64,000 nt of DNA from Schlegelella_A sp035995885 (GCA_035995885.1 DASYKC010000196.1:1-64000); one strand, 5' to 3'. Shown: positions 1-8,880, counted from the stretch's first letter. Program-made: numbers and translations. The notes: generated from the sequence alone by a model not told the origin.

Positions 1-237
1 AGTCAAGCGTTGAGCAACTCGGCATTCTCCGCGGTCATGCGACGGTATCCAGGCGCCTGAGCTTCAATTGCCATCGTCGGCGAGGCCTGATCGATTTGCA
101 GGAACCTGATCCGGCCGTGCATACGCCCGATCGGATGGCGCTTGGCCGCTCGGAAGTGTGATGACGGCCTGCGGCGAGGCTATGCTCCAGCACGACCCTT
201 CGGACAGTGCAGACGCTGGCGAATTCGGGAGACGACG

Positions 238-1302
238 ATGGCCGAGAGTGCGACGATCCTGATACCGGACATCAGCGGCTACACGGAATTCCTGACCAAG
301 ACAGAGCTCGTCCACAGCTCTCACATCATCAATGAGCTGCTCGAAGCGATCCTCGCTGCCAACGAGGGCGAATTCGAGCTCTCCGAGGTTGAAGGCGATG
401 CGCTGTTGCTCTATCGCAAGGGCAAGCCCATCGAAGGCGATGCGCTCGTGCGGCTGTGCCTGCGCATGTTCGAAAGCTTCCACACGCAGGTCAAGCTCAT
501 CGAGCGCGACGCGGTATGCCAGTGCGGTGCTTGCACGACAGCGTCGAACTTGAGCCTGAAGTTCATCGCCCATCACGGCGTCGTTCAGGAAATCAAGGTG
601 CGGCAATTCACGAAATGCTCGGGCGTCGACATGATCATTGCTCACCGCTTGCTGAAGAACCGAGTCGCGTCGAACGAATACATCCTGGCGACCGCCGGCT
701 GCTTGGACTCCTCGACGCTTCAACCCTCCGCGGGCGCGCTGGCGTGGGAGCGATCGAGCGACGACTATCCCGCGATCGGAACGATTCAGTATCAGTACGC
801 TGGGCTCGCCGAAGTCAGACAGACCGTCGCGGATCCTCCACCCCGAACCAGCCCGGTGGTCGAGCTCGGGGATCATTCCGTCGCCGTGGAGATCGATGCA
901 CCGATGCGAGCAGTGCATCAGCTCGTGATCGATCTCGACCGGCGGCCTGAATGGCTGACAGCGGTGGAGCGACTCGATCGGCCCGCGAAAACGGAGCGAA
1001 TCGGCATGCGGCACGTCTGCATCTTTCACGGCCTGACGGTCGAGTGGGAGACCGTCAAGAACGAGATCGGCGACGATGAGATCCTGTACGTCGAGGAAGG
1101 AAGAATCGTCGAGAAGGACCTTCCGGCTCGGGCGTCGTTCGTGATCAAGCGCCTCGGAGAGCGACGAACGTTCCTGCGCTTCCACGCGAAGTGGCTGTCC
1201 AACCCTGAGCCGCCGCGAGAAATGACAAGCGCCATACTTGCCGACTACTCGCGTGGGCTCGAGTCCATCAAGTCAATGTGCGAAAGCCCGATGCGGGAGT
1301 GA
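238..1302 (+). CDS. DUF2652 / SRPBCC-domain protein
   Basis: Protein of 354 aa. Residues about 1-140 match DUF2652, a family with a class III nucleotidyl-cyclase-like fold (PDISGYTEF near the N-terminus, then EVEGDALLLY). Residues about 205-350 look like an SRPBCC ligand-binding domain (PEWLTAV and following strands). A small cysteine cluster, CQCGAC, lies near residue 95. The ATG at 238 follows GGGAGACGACG, a good ribosome site, so the longer in-frame extension to 142 is not needed. No catalytic activity is established for DUF2652. I infer a small-molecule binding or signalling protein. It converges on the small gene ending at 1320. Confidence 0.85.
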   Translation: MAESATILIPDISGYTEFLTKTELVHSSHIINELLEAILAANEGEFELSEVEGDALLLYRKGKPIEGDALVRLCLRMFESFHTQVKLIERDAVCQCGACTTASNLSLKFIAHHGVVQEIKVRQFTKCSGVDMIIAHRLLKNRVASNEYILATAGCLDSSTLQPSAGALAWERSSDDYPAIGTIQYQYAGLAEVRQTVADPPPRTSPVVELGDHSVAVEIDAPMRAVHQLVIDLDRRPEWLTAVERLDRPAKTERIGMRHVCIFHGLTVEWETVKNEIGDDEILYVEEGRIVEKDLPARASFVIKRLGERRTFLRFHAKWLSNPEPPREMTSAILADYSRGLESIKSMCESPMRE

Positions 1303-1319
1303 AGGCAAGCGAGCGCGGT

Positions 1320-1544
1320 TCAGGAGGACCACTCCGGCCCAGGTCTGCTGTTCGAGGGCAGCTCGCCCGGCTCCGGCACATTGCGGAGCTCGCGCGTCTG
1401 AAGGTCGGGCTCAGCTCCCGGGAAGGCTCTCTTCGCGTCGACCCGAGTCAGCTTGTAGGTCGTCAGCCGGCGCAATCCCGTGAGCTCGTCGATGATCCAC
1501 CAGTTGTAGAACTCGGTAGGCGTCATTTCCTTCAATCGATGCAA
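1320..1544 (-). CDS. Small conserved hypothetical protein
   Basis: Protein of 74 aa beginning MHRLKEMTPTEFYNWW, with an acidic-aromatic N-terminal half (YNWWIIDELTG) and a basic middle (RRLTTYKLTRVDAKR). No domain is recognised. Its start lies 13 bases inside the end of the HIRAN gene upstream on the same strand, so the two are probably translated together. The residue pattern looks like real protein rather than a GC-rich shadow, and the opposite-strand frames here are arginine-rich and implausible. Function unknown; by context it may work with the HIRAN protein. Confidence 0.65.
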   Translation of the reverse strand: MHRLKEMTPTEFYNWWIIDELTGLRRLTTYKLTRVDAKRAFPGAEPDLQTRELRNVPEPGELPSNSRPGPEWSS

Positions 1545-1873
1545 AGGCTTACCCGCGGACTGTCTTTCTCTTCAGGGGCATAGACACTTTTGACCCGCGC
1601 TCGAACCTCGCCTGCCGAATCGAGGCGGGCGACTACCGAAGCGGCGGCGCGCGGCTCGAGATAGCCGATCTGCGCATATGAGGATGGAAGCAATCCGAAG
1701 AGTCTGCGGACCTCGAAGTACACCGCCACCGCCTGAGACGCCTCGCGGCTGGTGGAACCTCTTCGAAGTACGACTTCGCTGCCGATCTCGCAACGTCGGC
1801 GGATGACGCGCGCACGGCTGGAGCCGTCATCGTTGCGCAGTCCCGTGCCGGTGACGATCGCGGTGAGTGTCAT
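1532..1873 (-). CDS. HIRAN-domain-like small protein
   Basis: Protein of 113 aa with the HIRAN pattern: a first strand (TAIVTGTGLR), a basic turn, an EVVLRRG strand, an AVAVYFEV segment, then QIGYLEPRAAASVVARLD and a final strand with charged tail. HIRAN domains are small DNA-binding modules known from HLTF/Rad5 helicases, and stand-alone copies occur in bacteria. This one is stand-alone, with no helicase nearby. It overlaps the next leftward gene by 13 bases, suggesting a two-gene unit. The family call rests on pattern recognition, so the confidence is moderate. The substrate in the cell is unknown. Confidence 0.65.
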   Translation of the reverse strand: MTLTAIVTGTGLRNDDGSSRARVIRRRCEIGSEVVLRRGSTSREASQAVAVYFEVRRLFGLLPSSYAQIGYLEPRAAASVVARLDSAGEVRARVKSVYAPEEKDSPRVSLCID

Positions 1874-1971
1874 GAAGCCAAAGGTGAAGTGGCAGCGAGC
1901 CCCACGCTTTCAACGTGCAAGCCGCGAGTTGCCCGAAGGCGAGCGACGCGCTTAGCAAGGCGCGTTCGGAA

Positions 1972-2394
1972 TCAGGCCGCGCGCCTTGCCTTCGAACCGC
2001 GCTGGGCCGCACGAACAGCCGACTTCGTGACGGGCTGGAAGTTCGCTTCAGCGGCTTCGGTGGCTTGCCTGGCTGCCTTCTGCGCGCTCTCGATGGCGGT
2101 GGTCGCCGCGGCGATCGCCGACTTGAACAGCGCGACGCCGTTCTCGGAGCCGGCCGGCGCGCTCTTGACGGCCGCGTCGACAATCGTCCGGAGCTTGGCT
2201 TGCGCGTCGGCGCTCTGCGCCTGGGCGACACGCGTCACTTCGGCGCAGGTCGAGGCCGGGATTTGGTAGACGGAACGGCTGTAGGCAGCGGCCTCCTCGC
2301 AGGCTGGCTGAAAGAAGCTCTGTTGCAGCGCGATCAACTGTTGCCCATCCTTGACGGACTTCTGGGTGGCGGCGATTTGCTCAAGGGTGATCAT
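1972..2394 (-). CDS. phaP: Phasin family protein (PHA granule associated)
   Basis: Protein of 140 aa, mostly amphipathic helix, with typical phasin text (MITLEQIAATQKS, then ALFKSAIAAATTAIESAQKA). Phasins coat polyhydroxyalkanoate granules and control their size. The start at 2394 is chosen because CAGGAG stands just upstream; longer in-frame starts run through the promoter. The C-terminus ends in a basic tail (RGSKARRAA), a common feature of phasins that contact DNA or PHA depolymerase complexes. Two PhaR-type palindromes lie 37 and 97 bases upstream, which supports both identity and regulation. The N-terminus is somewhat divergent from canonical PhaP1 proteins. Confidence 0.85.
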   Translation of the reverse strand: MITLEQIAATQKSVKDGQQLIALQQSFFQPACEEAAAYSRSVYQIPASTCAEVTRVAQAQSADAQAKLRTIVDAAVKSAPAGSENGVALFKSAIAAATTAIESAQKAARQATEAAEANFQPVTKSAVRAAQRGSKARRAA

Positions 2395-2430
2395 GAGACT
2401 CCTGGCGGAATGAGGATTTCTGGTTGCCTT

Positions 2431-2447
2431 ATGCTGCACTGCAACAT
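2431..2447. promoter_or_regulatory. PhaR-type operator, proximal site
   Basis: The 17 bases ATGCTGCACTGCAACAT form an imperfect palindrome around the TGC/GCA core recognised by PhaR (CTGC-N3-GCAG class; here the last base is A). It lies 37 bases upstream of the phasin start, in the position expected for repression. Recognition is from the known PhaR consensus; binding itself is inferred. Confidence 0.7.
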
Positions 2448-2490
2448 AACGTGAACTGTAGAGGCAAACGGGGATGTTTTCAAGCCTGAA

Positions 2491-2507
2491 ATGCTGCATT
2501 GCAGCAA
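2491..2507. promoter_or_regulatory. PhaR-type operator, distal site
   Basis: ATGCTGCATTGCAGCAA contains an exact CTGC-N3-GCAG core at 2494-2504, the published PhaR recognition pattern. Its centre is exactly 60 bases from that of the proximal site, so both would lie close to the same face of the helix. The 17-bp palindrome has one mismatch at the outermost base. Confidence 0.75.
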
Positions 2508-3208
2508 CGTAGGGCAGAAGTTCTAGATCGTTGCCTGCGTCACCGTTGCCGAGCGCTGGTAGGTCAACGATCGGAAATGCAACCTGGACTGATCGTTCAG
2601 TGCGCATCCCCGAGTGGCGGCGACCGCTGCTTGCTCCTAGAAGCCAAGCCGATTCATTCTTCCACTCGAGCATCGCTACCGGCGCGCCCACGTTTTCCAC
2701 CGACCTTGTGCAAAAGCCTGTGGACAAGAGCGTTCGTTCGTCATACTCAATCCCAATGAGGCGGCTTTGGGAGTCGTGCGCAAAAAAGCGGCAGGCGATC
2801 ACCCTCGTCGCTTTCGGGGCCGCCGCCGTTTCGGATCGCAACATAGGCCGCCTTGCATCTCGGCTCGACAACCGTAGGATGCACTTCCCATCGACCGCGA
2901 CGTGATTGTCCATACGTGTCCGCATGAGTTCACTCCGATCTCCGTCTATCTGGCTGCCGATGTCGGTGTGCCCACCGGGGGCTCCGATCGGCGACCGCGC
3001 GCAAGGCGACGCCGCAGCGCTCGATCGCGCCCGCCTCTTGCGCGCGCAGCCAATCGACGTTGAACCAGCACCGCGGCGGCGTCACGGCGGTGTAATCAGC
3101 GAAGCCTAGCGTCGTGTTGCGCGGCGCGAGGGCGTCGCTCTGCTTCATCTGATGGCCCTCAGCCCCCGCGCTCCGTCAGACCCCGTGGCTACAGAGGGAA
3201 CCACCATC
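2508..3208. other. Non-coding stretch upstream of phaP and plc
   Basis: About 700 bases between the phasin promoter and the phospholipase gene. Short frames exist on both strands (for example 3148 to 2930, leftward, with FADYTAVTPPRCWFNVDW), but none shows a ribosome site or a recognised family. It presumably holds the phospholipase promoter. I see no repeat, tRNA or insertion sequence in it. Confidence 0.4.
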
Positions 3209-5380
3209 ATGACAACGCAAGATCGCCGCAAATTCCTGAAGATCGTCGGCTCCGGCGCAGTGGCCGGAACACTTCCGCCGAGCATCGCCCGTGCGCTCGA
3301 GATTCCCGCGCACCGTCGCACCGGCACCATCGCCGACGTCGAGCACGTCGTCATCCTGACGCAGGAGAACCGCTCGTTCGATCATTACTTCGGGACCCTG
3401 CGCGGCGTTCGCGGCTTCGCCGACCCGCGGGCGGTGAAGCTCTCCTCCGGGAAGCCGGTGTGGTATCAGCCCGGCGCCTCGGGCGACGTGCTGCCGTTCA
3501 GGCCGCCGGTCGACAACCTCGGCCTGACCTTCCTGCCCGACCCGCCGCACGGCTGGAACGACACGCACGCCGCGTGGCGCGACGGCTTCCACGATCGCTT
3601 CGTTCCGAACAAGGGCGTGCGGGCGATGACGTACCACACCCGAAAGGACATTCCTTATCACTTCGCGCTCGCCGACGCATTCACGGTGTGCGACGCCTAT
3701 CACTGCTCGCTGATGGGCCCGACCGATCCCAATCGCTATCACCTTTGGACCGGATGGACCGGCAACAACGGCCTCGGCGGCGGGCCGGTGATCACGAATG
3801 CCGAAGTCGGCTATGACTGGACGTCGTTCCCGGAGCGATTGCAGGCGGCCGGCATCTCATGGAAAGTCTACCAGGACGTCGGCGACGGCCTCAACGCGGC
3901 CGGCTCATGGGGCTGGACCGGTGATCCTTTCATCGGCAACTTCGGCGACAACTCGCTGCTCTACCTGCATCAGTACCAAAACGCCCAGCCGGGCAACCCG
4001 CTCGCCGACCGGGCCAAGACCGGCACCAACATCAAGGCGCTCAACCGCGATCCGAATCGGCTGTTCGACGTCTTCCGCGAAGACGTTCGGACGGGCAAGC
4101 TGCCCCAGGTGTCGTGGATCGCGTCGCCGGAAGCGTTCAGCGAGCATCCCAACTTTCCGGCCGACTACGGCGCCTGGTACATCTCGCAATTCCTCGACAT
4201 CCTGACCTCGAACCCCGACGTCTGGAGCAAGACCGTCGTCTTCATCAACTACGACGAGGAAGGCGGATTCTTCGATCACATGGTGCCGCCCACGCCAGCC
4301 GCCTCCGCCGACCGCGGCGCATCGACGGTCGACGTGGCGCTCGAGATCTACCCGGGCGACCCCGGACACCCGAGCGCGAACTACGGACTTGGAATGCGCG
4401 TGCCGATGCTGGTCGTCTCGCCCTGGAGCAGCGGCGGGTGGGTCAACTCCCAGGTGTTCGACCACACGTCGATCATCCGATTCCTGGAGGCGCGCTTCGG
4501 CCAGGGACGCCCGGCTCTCTTCGAGTCGAACATCACGCCGTGGCGCCGTGCGGTCGTGGGCGACCTGACGAGTGCCTTCGACTTCGACCGCTCGAATGCG
4601 CGCGTCGCAGCGCTGCCCGCCACGGCGTCGTATGTGCCGACCTCGCTGGTACGCCAGCCCGACTACCTCGTCGTCGCGCCCGCTGTCGGCGCCCTGCCGC
4701 CGCAAGAATCCGGCGTGCGACCGGCCCGTGCCCTGCCGTACGACCTGCATGCGCACGCCACCGCAGACACCGCCGACGGCTCGTTCCAGATCCAGTTCGT
4801 CAATTCCGGCAAGGCGGCCGGCGTGTTTCACGTCCGCACCGGCGACGGGTCGGTCGTTCCGCGCAGCTACACGGTCGAGGCCGGCAAGGAGCTCGTCGGC
4901 GTCTGGCCGGTGAAGGCCGCCGGCAAGACGTCGTACGACTTCGCCGTGCACGGTCCCAACGGGTTCTATCGCGGCTTCAAGGGCTCGACGGCAGCGGTCG
5001 CCGGCGCGGCGCTTCTCGACGTGCGCGCCGGCGGCGACGGCGACAAGGAGCATTTTCAGGTGGCCCTGCGCAACCTGACGAGGGCGACGCTCGTGGCCTC
5101 GGTCATCGACAACTACACCGGTGAGCGTTCCCGCGTCAGACTCACGCAGCGTCAGAGCACCGCGCTGCGCCTGCCGCTGGAAGAGACCTCAGGCTGGTAC
5201 GACTTCGTCATCTCGGTCGAAGGCGACGCGAGCTTCGAGTACCGCATCGCCGGCCATCTGGAGGACGGACGCCCGAGCGCCAGCGATCCGGCGATGGGCG
5301 GCGTCAGGGTCGCAGACAGGCGGTCCAGCGCTGGCGCGCTGTCTCCCCAGGCGGATCGTCAGGACCAGGCGCGGCGCTGA
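3209..5380 (+). CDS. Phosphocholine-preferring phospholipase C, Tat-exported
   Basis: Protein of 723 aa. It begins with a twin-arginine signal (DRRKFLKIVGSGAVAG), so it is exported folded. The phosphoesterase domain starts at about residue 45 with VVILTQENRSFDHYFG, the metal and nucleophile motif of bacterial phospholipase C/acid phosphatase (AcpA) enzymes, and continues to about 490. Two copies of the C-terminal PLC domain (DUF756 type) follow at about 510-600 and 620-700. This order is that of PlcH/PlcN, which hydrolyse phosphatidylcholine and related lipids. The start at 3209 has GAGGGA upstream. Which headgroup it prefers cannot be read here. Confidence 0.92.
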   Translation: MTTQDRRKFLKIVGSGAVAGTLPPSIARALEIPAHRRTGTIADVEHVVILTQENRSFDHYFGTLRGVRGFADPRAVKLSSGKPVWYQPGASGDVLPFRPPVDNLGLTFLPDPPHGWNDTHAAWRDGFHDRFVPNKGVRAMTYHTRKDIPYHFALADAFTVCDAYHCSLMGPTDPNRYHLWTGWTGNNGLGGGPVITNAEVGYDWTSFPERLQAAGISWKVYQDVGDGLNAAGSWGWTGDPFIGNFGDNSLLYLHQYQNAQPGNPLADRAKTGTNIKALNRDPNRLFDVFREDVRTGKLPQVSWIASPEAFSEHPNFPADYGAWYISQFLDILTSNPDVWSKTVVFINYDEEGGFFDHMVPPTPAASADRGASTVDVALEIYPGDPGHPSANYGLGMRVPMLVVSPWSSGGWVNSQVFDHTSIIRFLEARFGQGRPALFESNITPWRRAVVGDLTSAFDFDRSNARVAALPATASYVPTSLVRQPDYLVVAPAVGALPPQESGVRPARALPYDLHAHATADTADGSFQIQFVNSGKAAGVFHVRTGDGSVVPRSYTVEAGKELVGVWPVKAAGKTSYDFAVHGPNGFYRGFKGSTAAVAGAALLDVRAGGDGDKEHFQVALRNLTRATLVASVIDNYTGERSRVRLTQRQSTALRLPLEETSGWYDFVISVEGDASFEYRIAGHLEDGRPSASDPAMGGVRVADRRSSAGALSPQADRQDQARR

Positions 5381-5390
5381 CGCTCTCGGC

Positions 5391-5433
5391 GCAAGCCTCT
5401 GGCGGCGCGGAAGATGCGGCCGCCGAGGCTTGC
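5391..5433 (+). terminator. Stem-loop after the phospholipase gene
   Basis: The left arm GCAAGCCTC-T-GGCGGC (5391-5406) pairs with GCCGCC-GAGGCTTGC (5419-5433), leaving a one-base bulge and a 12-base loop. It begins 11 bases after the stop codon at 5380. There is no T-run, so a Rho-independent role is uncertain; it may instead protect the 3' end. Confidence 0.55.
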
Positions 5434-5648
5434 TGCCCCGGCGCGGCAGGCGTGGTAACGGCCCGGACGAGGCGGCCGGCACATCGCTGCTGGCAGGCGA
5501 AGCCGCCGCCGCTGTGACGGCCACACTTTCGGCGCTGAAGCGCGCTCCTTGGGAGCTCGCCTCCTCGTCCCGGGTTCTAACGGCGGCCGCCGTCGGGCCC
5601 AACGCTTGGCGTGGAGTGCTGGCCGGCGGCCAAGCTTTGATGGAAGCG

Positions 5649-6053
5649 TCAGGCATCGCCGTTGTGTTGGTGCGGGTGATCGGCATATGCGACGCCAAGC
5701 CCCAGCGACCAGTCCATCTTCGAATTCTCGCTGAGTGCGATCATGATGTCGTCGGCTCGGAAGCCGGCCTCTACCGCCCTCGCCGTCACGTGCCGAAACA
5801 GCCTTCGCTTTTGTTCGTCCGTGCGGCCCATCAAGAAGGTGATCTCCGCGATGCATGCATCAGCAGACCGATCCACATTCCCGAAGTTGCGGTCAATGAC
5901 CATTGCCTCTTCCTCGAAGCGGGTGATGAGCTGAAAGAGATCATTTGGCGGCACGTTGCACGTTTTCACGAGACCGTCCTGGACAGCGTCTGCCAGCGCT
6001 TTCACCTTAGCGAAGGCGAGGTGCTTGGGTGCGGAAATTTTGGTAAGTGGCAT
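5649..6053 (-). CDS. Tautomerase family protein
   Basis: Protein of 134 aa starting MPLTKIS; removal of Met leaves the N-terminal proline that is the catalytic base of 4-oxalocrotonate tautomerase-like enzymes. The following text (ALADAVQDGLVKTCNVPPNDLFQLITRF, given here in part: VPPNDLFQLI) fits the Tautomerase_2 subfamily with its P-x-D-x-F-Q segment. The length is about double that of 4-OT, as expected for that subfamily. The start at 6053 is preferred over the longer frame to 6230 because the proline would otherwise be internal. The substrate is unknown, and the neighbours are unrelated single genes. Confidence 0.85.
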   Translation of the reverse strand: MPLTKISAPKHLAFAKVKALADAVQDGLVKTCNVPPNDLFQLITRFEEEAMVIDRNFGNVDRSADACIAEITFLMGRTDEQKRRLFRHVTARAVEAGFRADDIMIALSENSKMDWSLGLGVAYADHPHQHNGDA

Positions 6054-6226
6054 CGATATCGCTTCCAGTGTTGCGGCTTGTTGCGGGTTGCTGGGACTTC
6101 TCAACGCCAATCCACTCCTCGCACTTGCCTTGAATGATTTCATTGTGGGCGAGGGCAAGAGTTCGGACTTCTTCCGACGGCCGGCACCGGTGCGGCACAG
6201 CGCCGCGGCCCGTCCTGGCAGCGCTG

Positions 6227-6703
6227 TCAACGCTCCATGTAAGTGGCATCGACGGAGACCGGAAAGTTCACCGATCGGGCGATGAAGCAGAACTCGTGAA
6301 TCTCATGATGTATTGCATCGGCCTTTTTAAGATCTGAGCCGGCGAGCACTTCGATCCGCGGATAAAGGGTGACGCGCAGGAAGCGGCCAGCGCCACTGCC
6401 CGCGGTCTCGCCAACGCCAATCGGCTCATCCGAATAGCCACGAACGACGATCCCTGCCTTGCTCGCGAGATGGAGATACCACAGCATGTGACACGACGAG
6501 AGCGCGGCAAGCAAAAGATCCTCAGGGTTCGGCAACGCTGGATTGCCTCCCAACAACGGGTCGTTGGAGCAATGGACGATCGGCTTGCCCGGCGTCGCTA
6601 TATCCCATGTGCGGTCGTATCCGCGATACGTCTCTGTTCCGCGACCTCGATCACCCGTCCATCCGATACGGCAGGTGTAGTCGTGCTCGACCGAGTCAGC
6701 CAT
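6227..6703 (-). CDS. OsmC family peroxiredoxin-like protein
   Basis: Protein of 158 aa with the OsmC/Ohr fold pattern: an N-terminal strand region, NPEDLLLAALSSCHMLWYLH carrying the first reactive cysteine on the long helix, and EFCFIARSVN carrying the second. Family members reduce organic or fatty-acid hydroperoxides through these two cysteines. The start at 6703 has AGAGGA upstream, whereas the longer frame runs into non-coding sequence. It is closer to the general OsmC/YhfA-like group than to Ohr. It is transcribed alone, leftward. Confidence 0.88.
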   Translation of the reverse strand: MADSVEHDYTCRIGWTGDRGRGTETYRGYDRTWDIATPGKPIVHCSNDPLLGGNPALPNPEDLLLAALSSCHMLWYLHLASKAGIVVRGYSDEPIGVGETAGSGAGRFLRVTLYPRIEVLAGSDLKKADAIHHEIHEFCFIARSVNFPVSVDATYMER

Positions 6704-7540
6704 TGCATTCCTCTGCTGTTTGACCTGAAGCGGCCTCACCGGGGCATGTGGCAAATTTAGCCCGTCGTCGTTCGCATGAATATTACAACTGCGAATGCAG
6801 TGATCATTCCTTCGAGGCGCCTCGCACTCGTCACAGGAATGGACCACTGCGTGGTAGAGATATCTGACGCGCTCTGACGCCCAAGGTTCGCATGGCGGCA
6901 ACCTCGCAGTCACTCCGGCGACCCCCGTGCCGGAACCCGAGACCTGCGCGCTGATGCTTGCCGGCGGCGGAGCCCTTTGCTTCGTGCGAGGCGCCGCCGT
7001 AGCGCGTAGTTGCAAGAACGGCCGCGGGGTCCGTTGAGTCATCTTCTTGCGCGCCGCCCCGGCTTGCGAGGGTCCTCGGCCGCTTCGCGCTTCACGGCCT
7101 CCGAGTCGCCGAGCTGTGGACCGCCGACACCGATCGCTATCCCAATGCGCCTGGGATCGTCTTGGCGAAGTCGCTCACTGAAAGGTCGGCGCCTCGGGCG
7201 GAGGGTATGCCTGCGAGATTCACGAAATCCAAGACGAAAGGACTATCCGTGCCTGCCGCGGAAACCGATGGCAGCGGCGTCTGCAAGACGCGTTGCAGCT
7301 TGTCGCTGGGTTCCCTTGCAGTGAGCTCGCTCCCGCGCACCGCACGCACGACAGTGAAGGTCATCGACTCACCAGACTCAGTTCATTCAAGGAAGGCTCG
7401 CCCGACACATGGGCGCGTCGGCCGATGTCCTGAGCATAGGTAAGCACTTGTCAGTTTCATATCCCGCGAAGCAGGGTATGGCGCCCGCTCATCCTCGTGA
7501 CCTCCGCCGCTCATCATCGCCGGTCAATACTTGAAGGCGC
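6704..7540. other. Decayed or non-coding stretch
   Basis: About 840 bases with no intact recognised gene. It contains the PEP-CTERM-like remnant listed separately at 6858-7037. Frames open between 7040 and 7440 on both strands have no recognisable family, no good ribosome site and biased composition. I regard the stretch as degenerate. Confidence 0.45.
6858..7037 (+). pseudogene. Remnant of a PEP-CTERM protein C-terminus
   Basis: Reading rightward in one frame gives ATPVPEPETCALMLAGGGA then LCFVRGAA and a basic tail ending in TGA at 7035-7037. VPEPET followed by a short hydrophobic stretch and basic residues is the PEP-CTERM sorting signal that directs exopolysaccharide-associated exported proteins to exosortase. 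A stop lies in frame at 6855, and no body of a protein can be followed upstream. It therefore appears to be the 3' scrap of a lost gene. An intact PEP-CTERM gene occurs at 36935. Confidence 0.5.
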
Positions 7541-8644
7541 TCAGCCGCCCTTGCCTCGGCAGCGCTGATAGCGCTCGTCAACTCGACGCGCGAACCATTC
7601 GGTGGTCAGCGGGCGCGTGATCTTCGGGCTGTGCAGGCGGATGCGCGGCAGCATGGCGCGCGGCACCGGCCGCGCCGCCGCCGCGTCGGCGAGCTCGAAG
7701 ATGCGAGTCCACAGCCGCGTCTGTTCGATCGACGGGCGGCCTTCCTGCTCGAGCGCCCGCCGGATCTCGCCGTCGCTCAGGCCCAGGCGCGGGGCGAGCG
7801 AGCGGACCGCGGCCTCGGTGCTGCCCGGCTTGGCCGCGTCGCCGCCGGGCGCGACAAGGTCGCCGTCGAGGTCGAGCGTGACACCGGCGAGCGCGCTCAC
7901 CGCGCTCTGGAACGCGGCGTTGCGGCTCGCGTACTGACCGGCGTTGAAGTCGGCGAAGCGATAGATCGGCTGGTCGTAGTGCGCCGGATAGTCGAGCAGG
8001 TGGGCGATGCCGAAGTACAGGCCGCCGCGGCGCGAGAAGACCTCGTCGCGGATGGATCCCGCCATTCGATACGGATAGGCGCGGGTCTTCACGTGCGTTT
8101 CCGCAAACTCGACGCTGACCTGCATGGGCCCGCCGGTGCGCACCGGGTTGTAGCCGGCGAAGAAGCGCTGGCCCAGCGGCACCTGGCTGATGAAGTCCTC
8201 GAACAGATCGCTCAACTCCTTCTCGCTGCGGGCGGCGTTGATCCGCTCGCTCCATGTGCGACTGTCCGGCGAGCGCAGCTGCAGGGCTGCCTGCACGAGC
8301 ACCTGCGGCACGCCGGCGCGTTCGGCGCGGCGATCGATTTCTTCGCGCGCGATCCTGCCGAGGCCGGGCACCATGGGGTCGGCGCGAAAGGTCGACTCTT
8401 GCTCGGCGACGGCAAGCACCGCGCAGACGTTGCCGGGGCTTGGCTCGATGCGCAGGGCGTCGAATGCGGCGTAGATGTCGATCGCCCAGCCGGGACGATC
8501 GACAACGCTCGCCGGCAGCAGCCCGGCGATGCGCGCGCGGACGTCCTCGGGACGCGCCGGCGTCGACGACGGCGCCGTGCCGCAGCCAGCGACGACAAGG
8601 CTCGCGGCGACGAGCGACGACATCAGAGCGCGCGAAGATCGCAT
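7541..8644 (-). CDS. DUF1615 family lipoprotein
   Basis: Protein of 367 aa with a lipoprotein signal (ASLVVAGCGT; lipobox Cys about 21). The body matches DUF1615: CAVLAVAEQESTFRADP with a glutamate placed like that of lytic transglycosylases, then NPVRTGGPMQVSV and RRGGLYFGIAHLLDYP. I infer a periplasmic, outer-membrane-anchored protein that binds or cleaves peptidoglycan; the family has no firmly established reaction. It is a single leftward gene, divergent from the PLP enzyme at 8881. Confidence 0.85.
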   Translation of the reverse strand: MRSSRALMSSLVAASLVVAGCGTAPSSTPARPEDVRARIAGLLPASVVDRPGWAIDIYAAFDALRIEPSPGNVCAVLAVAEQESTFRADPMVPGLGRIAREEIDRRAERAGVPQVLVQAALQLRSPDSRTWSERINAARSEKELSDLFEDFISQVPLGQRFFAGYNPVRTGGPMQVSVEFAETHVKTRAYPYRMAGSIRDEVFSRRGGLYFGIAHLLDYPAHYDQPIYRFADFNAGQYASRNAAFQSAVSALAGVTLDLDGDLVAPGGDAAKPGSTEAAVRSLAPRLGLSDGEIRRALEQEGRPSIEQTRLWTRIFELADAAAARPVPRAMLPRIRLHSPKITRPLTTEWFARRVDERYQRCRGKGG

Positions 8645-8880
8645 GACGCCGAGGGTAGCTCGACCCTGGCAGTCGCGCCGGCCGCACCGGCGGAGGCACG
8701 ACGAGACCGTTCCTTTTCAGGAAAAAAAGCGGTCGTTGATGAAGCTCAGCTTGTGGCCGAGACTACCCGTTCGCGGAGTGTGCTGACAGGTGCCGTTGAC
8801 CCGGGCAATACCCGGGCATGCGTTGGCGAAGATGCGCCGCTGCAGACTGAACAGTCGACGCGGGCGTGACAATCGCGGCC

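Noticed and set aside
3..122. Short - strand frame of 39 codons at the left edge (ends ENAELLNA)
   Set aside because: It has no ribosome site and no recognised family. It could be the end of a gene or nothing, so it cannot be supported.
2930..3148. Possible 72-aa - strand gene containing PPRCWFNVDWLRAQEAG
   Set aside because: The first 45 residues look protein-like, but there is no ribosome site, no family and an arginine-rich end, so it is not called.
7040..7440. Open frames on both strands after the PEP-CTERM remnant
   Set aside because: No family, no ribosome site and inconsistent composition. They probably reflect decayed sequence.
8645..8880. Possible riboswitch upstream of the gamma-synthase family gene
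   Set aside because: I looked for SAM/SAH riboswitch features. Only a short CCCGGG-N5-CCCGGG repeat is seen, not a known fold.
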